From Temnothorax longispinosus (taxonomy: Eukaryota > Arthropoda > Insecta > Hymenoptera > Formicidae): a stretch of 64,000 nucleotides of DNA. Position numbers and translations under genes: made by a program. The stretch's first letter is position 1. Each line of letters begins with the position of its first letter. The stretch lies in the NCBI RefSeq assembly GCF_030848805.1, contig NC_092361.1, positions 10,249,928-10,313,927 of the forward strand, read 5' to 3'. Positions 55,797 to 64,000 of the stretch are shown one piece after another. The notes below the pieces were generated by a model. That model made no database searches, had not been told where the DNA came from, and saw nothing but the letters and a program-made list of their open reading frames with translations.

Positions 55797-56810
55797 TATG
55801 CTATGCTTATGCAGCCTATGCAATTTTGTGTGCGATGGCCTTTAAGGTCAATCCAGACAAACTTGCATAGCGCATAAACATAAGCATGAGAGAATTGATT
55901 GGTCCATATGCATGTGCATAAGAAAATAGACCAATCCGTTTCTTTATGCATATGGTTATGCACCTATGCAAGTTTGTCTGGATAGACCTTAAAGCGGGGA
56001 ACACACACTTCTGCACAACGCATAATGCGTAAGTATAAGAAAATTGATTGGTCTATACACATGTGCATAAGGAAATAGACCAATCAATTTTCTTATGCTT
56101 ACGCATTATGCGTTGTGCAGAAGTGTGTGCGCCCCGCTTAAGCCCTAGAGCATGCGCATGTGACCCCAGAGCCTAGTGCGTGTACATACGTATGCGCTCT
56201 TGAATACCCACAATGTGTGCAATCGTCACTATACATAACTGGAATGTTAAAATAAAATTTTCAATAACTTACAGCTCTTAACATTACCAATCAACCACTA
56301 AACAATTAATAAAAAAAGAATTTAAAATTCTCAACAGTCAAAGTGTAGGCGCTAAAGAAGGTTAAAAATTTGTTGACAATTAATTTTTTCTTTTTAAAAC
56401 GCAAAACTACTAAAAGGTTTCAATGCGGTACCAAACATTGCCAATCAATCGCCAATCGATTAAAAAAAAAAAAAAACTACCACAGTCAAAGTGGGGGGGC
56501 TAAGAGAAGATCAAAAATTTGTTTTTTCGATTTTCTAAAGAAACGCGCAACCACCAAAAGTTTTTAATGCGGTACCAAACATTGCCAATCAATCGCCAAT
56601 CGATTAAAAAAAAAAAAAACTACCACAGTCAAAGTGGGGGGGCTAAAAGAAGATCAAAAATTTGTTTTTGATTTCCTAGAAAAACGAGAAACTACCGAAC
56701 GTTTTGAATACGGTACCAAATACTACCAATCAACCACCAAACGATTGGTAAAAAAAAATATATCAATAATCCACTTGGGGGGGCTAAATTTGTTTAGGTG
56801 GTCTCCCCTA

Positions 56811-57235
56811 CGTTGAAATAAAAATATTTTTTAATAAAATATCATTTGTAATCAATAGAATAGATTTGTAAAATGTACCGAAATCTCCCCTTTTTGTTTG
56901 AGTAATCAATCAATAACCTAACATCTGTTAAATTGAAATATATATAATCAAGGACGAAACAAGTTGTTTGACAGTTACCAAATTAAAATAAATATTTGCT
57001 TTCACATATAAAATGATTATAAAATAGGAATCTGCAGTATATTTTAACACTATGACAATTATTGTAAATATAAAACACTACACTAAAACGAAAAATGATG
57101 CTATATGTTGCAAGAATAATTTATAGCTTTTTAACGTTATTTTCAATCAACTTAAAGAAAACACCATTTTCGATTAGGACTGTATCTTGGTAGCCTAATA
57201 ATATTATTTGTGTGAATGTGCATTTCTTTGCCTTA
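56811..57235. other. AT-rich DNA without recognised feature
   Basis: No frames, repeats or structured RNA seen. Confidence 0.4.
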
Positions 57236-57445
57236 GGGTAAATATTTCCCTTTACACAGCCAGCTCCGATGACCTTAACCGATGACATATGTTGTCAAGG
57301 ACATGATCCTGAGTAACTTTTCCTTATAACTTAATGGTCGCTCATTGCTTATTTAAAAGTAATGAACAAAAAAAGTTTGAAAAATTTACAAGTTTGTCAG
57401 TGCTAAAGGAAATATTTTGCTGATATATGTATATGACGTGACAAA
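57236..57445 (+). repeat. Left inverted arm, part 1
   Basis: Starts taaatatttccctttacaca and contains catatgttgtcaaggacatg and gagtaacttttccttataac; mirrored at 63400-63607. Interrupted at 57445/57446 by the 4.3-kb segment; part 2 is at 61745. Confidence 0.8.
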
Positions 57446-57479
57446 TGTCGCGTTCCCCGACCCGGATAGTAGCTCGGCC

Positions 57480-57637
57480 GAGAGAGGCGTCAGGGATGGT
57501 GCCTCCGCCCGGGGCGGGCGGAGCGCTAGCGTTTGAAGGTTAGGTTGTGACCGGACGGCACGAGTTGAGCCCGATTCCGGCGGATAATATTCCTATCGAA
57601 CGGTCGCCACTCGGTTTAACCTTAGACTACCGAGAAG
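57480..57637 (+). other. Candidate leader exon preceding the exon array
   Basis: GC-rich segment ending ...ctaccgagaag with a strong donor gtaagt at 57638. The phase that would continue into the array frame is closed by TAA and TAG, so if spliced it is untranslated. Its 5' end is not determined. Confidence 0.4.
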
Positions 57638-57697
57638 GTAAGTTCGCATCAACGCCACGATTATTCGCAAGACGCTAATAGGATTTCTTTGTTTCAG

Positions 57698-58189
57698 AAT
57701 GATGTCCCTGATGGATCACCGTTGCTGCTTCTCATCCCTGGATCCTCGCTTTACATCGCATACCAGATAGAGGTAAGTAAGGATAAAATAATTATGTCCT
57801 AATTATTTGAATTTTATTTCAGACTGATGTCCCTGTTGGATCACCGTTGCTGCTTCTCATTCCTGGATCCTCGCTTTACATCGCATACCAGATAGAGGTA
57901 AATAATTATAAAATAATTATATGATAATTATTTTAAGTTTTGTTGCAGATCGACGCCCGGAATGGATCGCCGTTGCTGTTTCCCGTCTCTGGATCTTCGC
58001 TTTACATCGCATACCAGATAAGGGTAAGTCCCGATAATTATGTTTAATTATATACTAATTCACTTCTTTTCTTTCAGGTTACTGCCCCGGATGGATCGCT
58101 GCTGTTGCTGCTGTGCTTCCCCGGATCCTCGCTTTACATCGCATACCGGATTGCCGCTGGCCAACGTTGGATCATCGTCGAAGGACAAG
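57698..58189 (+). other. Tandem array of four homologous mini-exons
   Basis: Exons 57698-57772, 57823-57897, 57949-58023 and 58078-58189 (the last extended) are separated by introns of 50, 51 and 54 nt. Every intron starts GTAAGT, GTAAAT or similar and ends in a T-rich tract plus CAG. The first three exons are exactly 75 nt, so phase is kept, and one frame is open in all four, giving 25-residue units with the constant core GSSLYIAYQI and a hydrophobic LLLL stretch. Exons 1 and 2 differ at 3 of 75 positions while their introns are much more diverged. No start codon precedes the frame. Further splice signals follow at 58201 and 58270. I do not recognise the peptide. Confidence 0.6.
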
Positions 58190-61100
58190 GTGAGTAGAAG
58201 GTAAGTATTGATAATTTTTTATAATTAATCAGGAGAATTTGTTTCAGAATTAATTATTCTTTAATTCCAGATCATCATTTCAACACTACAGGCCGTTTCA
58301 CAATGTTATAAAGGTGTCTCACATCACGAGTTTCGCGTTTCGGTGTGGATGTCGCTTTATTTAATAAAAATCACAATTGTTTAATTTGCGTATCTCGGCT
58401 TATTAATTTCGTCGATACGATGCTTTTAGTCCAGATAATTATTCCGATCGGAGGACTCTGTGCCCCGTGATTGTTGTACTATGATTACGCACTCGGCCGT
58501 GATCATCACTCTATCATACAATGTTCGTGCGCAGAATTAACGAACGAGTATCCGGTTGTTAAATACACTGATTAATAATGTCCGCACAATATTCCGTACC
58601 CGCGTGACCCAATGCCCGTGGTTGTTCTATACTCGATATGCACTTCCGTTAATTAACAATGAATCCGAATTTCAACTCGCGTATTGTTGCTAACACTCGA
58701 TTGTATTTGGCAACTAAGTGCCCCTCGCTATTGTTAAGACGAGTAATTTAACGCGATAGTACGCGGGAATTCTCGGTTGTTAAGTATAACGCGTATGCCG
58801 ATCGTACAGAGTGTGATACGTGTGTTCGCCACGGCTATACCCGAGAGACTGCCTCGAGCGGTCGCTCTCGCTGGGCCTCCCCACTTATGCCGGGTTGCTC
58901 CCACTTTCCGAACTTTCTCTTTCGCCTATTGTTCGCGGCCAGCACATCTGGCGCGATCATGCAAAAACAAGATGATTATCACTACCCTCTCGCGTGCCCT
59001 TTTGCGCACCTTCGATTTCCGTCCGTTCTGGAAGGTTCCCGTGGAAATTTCCACGCGCAACGCAGTGAGAACCTTCCTGCCTTGGCACCGCTGCACCAGG
59101 TTTTCACTTCCGGCGCCTACCTGATGGACGCGCGTACCGGGTCCGGGGGATGTTCCTCCGTGCTCCCAATACGGGTTATCTTCGTAACTTTTCGTCAACG
59201 CCTCGGAATGAACGCGTTGATCTTTGTACGACGACTATAACTAAACTTTATCGCCAACCGCTAAATAAAATAAGACCTTTTCGATCGGCGGTGAGTCAAA
59301 GCAACAATTAAACCTTATTTCGGACCGATTGGCCGGATATATTTTCTAACCTATATCTATGTACTACATCGGCCGCACGGACATGCCGCCCTTTCAACAG
59401 TATGCTACTTAACCTGTTAGAATCGCAACGAAATGAAAATTAATCTGGAATTAATTTGACCATTCGGGTCTTTAACGCAACTTATCTCTTTAACGAGTTA
59501 TGATCATTCGTCTTCGCGGAGACTAAAACTAATCGGAGAAAGAAATAGCCATATGGGCTTAACGCTGTTTTAATTTAGAGACAGAAATAGCCATATGGGC
59601 AATGCGCAGTTTCAGTCTGAAGGAAATGGAACGCCCGAACAATTGCCTGGATTCAATGCCTCTTCCCTCACGACGAGTCCTCCCTTCGTACTCGCTGGGA
59701 GGTTTTTATTCTCATTCTACACCGTATGCGTTCGCCATGGCGCAGGCGCCGTCTTTCCTTAACTTGAACATAAAATGGTTCGCGATTATTTTCGATCCGT
59801 CCGCTGCCCGGGGTTGCGGTTGTCCTCTCCGCTCGCTCCTCTGGTTCCTGCGTCCGCTGACTCGTTTCTTGCGGGGTTTCACCCGCTCTCGGCTGCCTAC
59901 CCGAAGTGTACGGCTGCAAGGTTTAATGTCAATTTTGCGAGACTTACAGGTGCGAGAGGGTACGGAGCAGATGGCCACGGTCATTCTGTAACGGCGTATG
60001 CCGCGACGTGGGACTTACAGGTGGACATCCGGAAGCTTATGAGGACGGACGGCCGGCGGGCAGGTCACGCTGAGGCCCACGGACGGTGTATACGGAAGGC
60101 CTGTCAAAGCACGGTAGCCCGCACGAACAAACTGCAGCCCGAGGCACGGGGGCCCCGGAAGAAGGGACGCCCCGACGAAGGTCTCCGTCAAGGAAGGGGC
60201 CGCCACCGGAGTACCGCCACCGGTCGACGAGCCATGGCCCGACCAGCCTGGCCGTCGGGCAACCGGTTCGTGAGTCGCGGCCTGACCAGCCGATCTCACG
60301 GCGGTGAGTTTTGAAAATACCGCCGGCGGAAGAAAGCAGCTGCAAGTGGGCGCCCTAGTCAGGCGCGGCGATCGCCTAGAGGGATCGCTAACGTGCCAGG
60401 GCGCAGCACCGACAGGGCGAGGGACACCGGCGCGCAAGCGCGCGGGCGCGCGCGGGCCCAGCGTGGTCCCGCCCGGCCGAGGGAAGATCACTGTCGTGTG
60501 AGCCGCCGAATCGCAAGGTACCATCCAGCCCCGAGCAGGACGACGAGCTGCCGGATCGAACGCCCTTTTGTAAGGCCACTGCTCTGCCACCTCGCAGTAA
60601 GATCATTGATACATTGAGGCCCTCCCGGGAGTCGCGTTGTGCCGCGAAAAGTATGGGATCCGCTATTAATCTTTATCTCGAAAAAAATACCGCGGGAGAG
60701 CCCGACCGGGAGAAGTGATCGCCATTGCCCGTCTCGGGGATTCGAGCGTACGGCCGCCGACAGTCAGCGTGCGGTTAGTCTTGTTGCGTGTAATTTCGTG
60801 TCTTCGTTCGTTTAAGCGTACCGTGTCGAAACGATTCGCGGAGTGAGGATTGTTCGCGCGGAGGATACTGTACGTGGCGAAGCGAGCTCGCCGTGAGCAC
60901 CACGTGATCACGCCGTGGCGCCGGGCGCCCGTGAGTGGCGTGAGTGTTACGTTTCTTCGGGACTCGCGTAATCAGGAGATTCGCGGTCATACTTCCGCGT
61001 TAATCGTACGTGAATGTTTTTGCGTTCGTCGGTATTAGTACTCCCGCGCTAGTTGCAAGTGAAGCTTCTTGCGCCCCTTCGGGATTAATGATTCATGATT

Positions 61101-61582
61101 CTGTCGCGTTTCATTGTAAGTCAATCCGTGCGTTTCGTTGTGAATAATGATTCACGGTTTTGTCGCGGTTAATTGTAAGTAAATTGCGTTAGTTGTAAGC
61201 GCGGAACTTCGTGCGTTGTTGTGAGTAAATGTTTTTGGGTATTTCGCGTTTAACCGTCCGGGTAGGATTTGCTACGATTTATGTCGGGGAATAATCTTGT
61301 GCGAATTCGGCCGGGATTGCTGTGCAGTTCGGCGACGGAATGAGTATCGCGCTCGTGGGGTGACACGCGGCGTTTATTCGGATTCTGCTTGTTCGCCGTG
61401 GAACGTTTACCTCCTTCCACATGCCGTCGACCTTATTTAATCTAAATATATTTGCCTGTTTATTGTTAATCTGGTGTGTTATTTACGCTAGGCTCCCTCT
61501 CCTCTTCCAACCGCGATTATTCGAAGAAACTCACGCCTGACAGAATTGCGATCTCGTATATCGTGGTGTGAGGAATCGCACC

Positions 61583-61593
61583 TGGCGCCCAAC
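61583..61593 (+). promoter_or_regulatory. Retroviral-type primer-binding site
   Basis: TGGCGCCCAAC, complementary to the 3' end of a tRNA-Lys-type primer as used by many retroviruses and gypsy-like elements, two bases after a CA that could end an LTR (61580). Only about 150 bp of internal sequence remains before the arm resumes. Confidence 0.55.
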
Positions 61594-61744
61594 ATTTTAA
61601 GAAACTATTCAGTCAAGCTACCATCTGGGTTTCGGAGAGTATTATCGCGATTTTGGGAAATAATTATAGAAAAACTAGAGATCCTTAATAAAGAAAAGCG
61701 ACGGCGCGCTCCGGCCCGGCTGGCGAGACCGGGCGGACATTGTC

Positions 61745-61870
61745 GGTGTCGTCATAATAGACAGTACACATATGAGCGGAAGAGGGACGGTAGCCCCTCC
61801 CCCGCAAGCAGGGAGGATGGGAGTGGACCTCGGTTCGCGTGAAAAGTCGAAAGCATTGTGCAATTTTACC
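61745..61870 (+). repeat. Left inverted arm, part 2
   Basis: Contains gacagtacacatatgagcgg, ggtagcccctcccccgcaag and acctcggttcgcgtgaaaag, mirrored at about 63300-63400. It joins to part 1 when the 4.3-kb segment is removed. Confidence 0.75.
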
Positions 61871-62226
61871 AAGAATATGTCACAATTTATTCATTAATTA
61901 ATTGATACATTAGTTAATGGATATAAAAAAGCCATTATTTCAAAAAATTGCGGTATTTTTTCATTAAAATGATACTGTTTCTTAAACAAAAATTTAGCTA
62001 TGTAATTTATAATGTTCTTATTTTATGCCAAAACAAGACAAAGCAGCACGCATATCGCGCCATAATTGTACTATATTTTGTGTACACCTGACACAGAATC
62101 TACAAACTTCTCAGAATGATTCACAGTCTGATGTATGTAATTAAAATTATTCAAAGATCTGTATCCTTTCTAACAGTCACTATAGATTATTGTGCCAGGT
62201 TTAATACGTTGTTGAATAATATATTG
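61871..62226. other. AT-rich spacer between arms
   Basis: No frames or repeats recognised. Confidence 0.4.
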
Positions 62227-63150
62227 TGTAACGATGCACCCGTTTCAACGCATCGTCTCCCGGCTAACATCCGCCGGATGCCGCCCGACCACCATCCGTC
62301 GGGCGAGGATAGGGCGCGGTGCGCCCACTTTTTTTTTAACGCTCAAAATTAATTATCGTGTGCGCGAGCGTTTGCGGCTCGCGGCACCGCTATCCCCTTG
62401 GAGCTCCGACGAGCACCGACGGGAGCCGATCTTCGCCGAGTGCGGAGCGTCCGCCCGGCGCGCGGCGCGAAGATCAGCTCCCCCACCGAATCTATCGCTC
62501 CGGGGGGGTATAAAAATCAGTGTCGCGGCAAAAGAACTCACTTCTACTCCAGACCGGCATCAGCTCCGCCGACCTCGAGAAGAAGAGGCCTTTCCTAAAC
62601 TTTCTAGGGCGGCACAAAACAAGGTCCAGTGATCTATGCCTCGTCTAAGTGCTCTTAGTAGCCGTCCGGACTCTTTCTCATCTGAATTCCCGGTTGCGAC
62701 AGCCAAGCAGGGTCGAAGACACTCGGCCTCGTGACAAGCGAATTCTTGTTGCCTCAGCTCCAGCGTTCCCGAACCGACCGGCCGGCCAGCTACCCGGACC
62801 GATCGCTCCTTCCTTTACAATCGCGACTCGATTCTTGTTGCTGTAAATATCGCGTTCCGCCCCCCGTGTGCACTTGCACATCACCGCTGTAAATATCGCG
62901 TTCCGCCTCCCCGTGTGCACTGGCACACCGGCGCTGTAAATATCGCGTTCCGCCCCGTTAAAGTAATTATGCGTATGCGTTCGTATAAACCGAGAAATTT
63001 GTTGCGCCCGCAACAACTACCGTTGTAACCGTTGTAACCGTTGTAACCGCGCGTTTCGTGTAAACCTGCATATTATTATTGCATCAGCGCAAGTATTAAT
63101 TTTTATGTCGAAAATAAATAAACGTGGTGTGTGAATCGTATACTGATTAC
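62227..63150 (+). mobile_element. Ty3-type LTR (TGTAACGATGCACCCG start)
   Basis: Its first 320 bp align with the LTR at the window start (minus). TATA box gggtataaaaatcagtg near 62507; polyadenylation signal aaaataaataaacg near 63113; right end approximate. 62834-62960 holds about 2.5 tandem units of roughly 56 bp (ctgtaaatatcgcgttccgc, ccgtgtgcact) and 63022-63050 three copies of cgttgtaac. No internal region is attached, so it is a solo LTR or fragment. Confidence 0.65.
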
Positions 63151-63299
63151 TGTCTCTAGGCCTACTTATCAAACCCCTAATCCAAGTTCGATAAAACGGC
63201 AGGTCGTTATAATTGTAATTAATGTATTTGCAGTACAATCTTTTACTGCGATAATAAATGTGCAACTATGTTACAAACAAGGTCTATCATTGTACAGTT

Positions 63300-63607
63300 C
63301 GGGTTTTCAACTTTTCATGCGAATCAAGGTCCATCCCCACCCCCTGCTTGTGGGGAAGGGGCGGTAGCCTCTCCCCCGCTTACATGTGTATTGTCTATAC
63401 ACACATCAACACACATATCAGCAAATTACCTCCCAAAGTAGTGACAAATTCGTATATCTTTCAAACTTCTTTTGTTCATAACTTTTAAATAAACAATGAG
63501 GAACGATTAACTTATAAGGAAAAGTTACTCAGGGTCATGTCCTTGACAACATATGTCAAGGTCAAGGTCATCGGGGTTGGCTGTGTAAACGGAAATATTT
63601 ATCAAAA
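63300..63607 (-). repeat. Right inverted arm
   Basis: Mirror of 57236-57445 plus 61745-61870 (about 80-85% by eye): ggtagcctctcccccgctta, gcaaattacctccc, gagg…gttactcagggtcatgtcct, tatttccgtttacac mirrored. It is the uninterrupted arm and defines the family. Confidence 0.78.
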
Positions 63608-64000
63608 AACCTGTTGTGAGCGCATAACGTTATAATGATTAATTAATGTACTTGGCAACACCGAGTTGCCTCCAATAGGTAATCCGACCCTAGCAACTAA
63701 AGTCGAATCTGAATTCCGCCAAAAACCTGACGATTGCATCGACCGATCGATCATCCGATGCAAACCGACACCGGAACCAGGAGCGTTCAACTCGAAGACG
63801 ACCGAAAGCGCTGATGCGAAGGTCAGCGCAAAGAGCTGACAACAGTCACTAATTAGAATCGAAACGAACACGTGCGTCACCATAACTATCACAATAATTA
63901 TAAATCATTATAGTCGTTAAGCGACTTCTGTAACGCGAATATCGGGACTTAAATAACTGGGACAATTGTTAACTAAACAAGAAAAATATATTTCAATAAT
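63608..64000. other. Intergenic DNA at the window edge
   Basis: A minus-strand open frame (63892-63602) has no recognisable domain and no supporting context. I see no other feature. Confidence 0.4.

Larger units (their letters stand above)
53763..56810. mobile_element. 3-kb fold-back element with nested MITEs
   Basis: Starts TAGGGGAGACC and ends GGTCTCCCCTA with TA on both sides. The left arm (54360-54960) and right arm (56210-56800) are mirror images containing units of about 120 bp: agccccccc actttgactgtgg, a T-run, attggcgattgattggcaat and tggtaccgcatt. The left end additionally has a 600-bp piece with its own inverted ends (ggggctaaaccgcc). Further in, the arms share ggctctggggtcacatgcgc and cacttctgcacaacgcataa. 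MITEs at 54959-55160 and 55487-55631 are present in only one arm or the centre. No coding sequence. Confidence 0.82.
57446..61744 (+). mobile_element. 4.3-kb segment inserted into the arm, possibly a very long LTR plus leader
   Basis: 57446 begins TGTCGCGTTCCCCGACC. At 61583 TGGCGCCCAAC, a retroviral-type primer-binding site, follows ...GGAATCGCA-CC, so an LTR probably ends at 61580. If it begins at 57446 it would be 4.1 kb, unusually long; the 5' border is therefore uncertain. The region contains the tandem exon array (57638-58200), GC- and CpG-rich parts (58800-59200, 59750-60650) and degenerate repeats near 60900-61250 (tgtaagt, ttgtcgcg, ttcgtgcg phrases). No convincing protein beyond the exon array; the GC-rich frames on both strands look fortuitous. 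Confidence 0.45.

Noticed and set aside
59602..60617. Several 90-190-residue frames on both strands
   Set aside because: CpG-rich DNA with overlapping frames of biased composition and no recognisable motif.
63602..63892. 96-residue minus frame at the window end
   Set aside because: No domain, no splice or promoter context, and partly within the repeat arm boundary.

Overview
The window reads as a non-coding, transposon-packed stretch of an insect nuclear genome, probably a hymenopteran and perhaps an ant. This rests on three things seen in the sequence: two fragments of arthropod-type 28S rRNA, AT-rich DNA broken by GC-rich islands, and a mix of Ty1/copia, Ty3/gypsy, BEL/Pao, Penelope-like, R1-like, PIF/Harbinger, Helitron and palindromic MITE families. 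The species assignment is inference. Only one locus looks like a host protein gene: two coiled-coil exons resembling CFAP58 at 51.5-52.2 kb (minus strand). No CRISPR, operon or bacterial feature is present.

Layout. 1-3.6 kb: an LTR split by a 1-kb TIR element, then a textbook non-autonomous Helitron. 3.6-13.6 kb: remains of R1-like non-LTR elements, opened by a PIF/Harbinger transposon (4295-9016) whose two genes (DDE transposase, Myb/SANT-like partner) can both be spliced into uninterrupted reading frames, and by a second TIR element with a 760-bp palindrome inside. 14.3-18.9 kb: gypsy and BEL remnants with MITEs. 18.9-19.4 kb: a MITE carrying 28S rRNA. 19.8-22 kb: a broken gene of a DDE-like family. 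22.4-23.0 kb: GA microsatellite and a 500-N gap.

23.0-42.7 kb is one Ty1/copia element, with LTRs at both ends, swollen to about 20 kb by insertions. These include a 28S rRNA piece inside its integrase region, and a second Harbinger transposon (about 26.84-37.98 kb) that itself holds a TTAA-flanked element, a Ty3-type LTR, a solo LTR and two head-to-head Penelope-like elements with hammerhead-like motifs at their ends. A 3.5-kb insertion with a 9-bp target duplication splits the end of RNase H. 42.7-49.8 kb is a nearly complete but frameshifted BEL/Pao element with a perfect 5-bp target duplication. Its 3' LTR is split by an element with an 8-bp duplication that carries a tandem array. 50-57 kb holds MITEs, a tRNA-derived repeat and a 3-kb fold-back structure.

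57.2-63.6 kb is a pair of about 300-bp inverted arms. They enclose a Ty3-type LTR and a 4.1-kb segment ending in a retroviral-type primer-binding site. That segment starts with four tandem exon cassettes (75 nt each, the last extended) with good splice sites and about 50-nt introns, which is the least explained structure here. Most genes in the window are selfish and mutually destructive. The clear candidate for recent activity is Harbinger 1.
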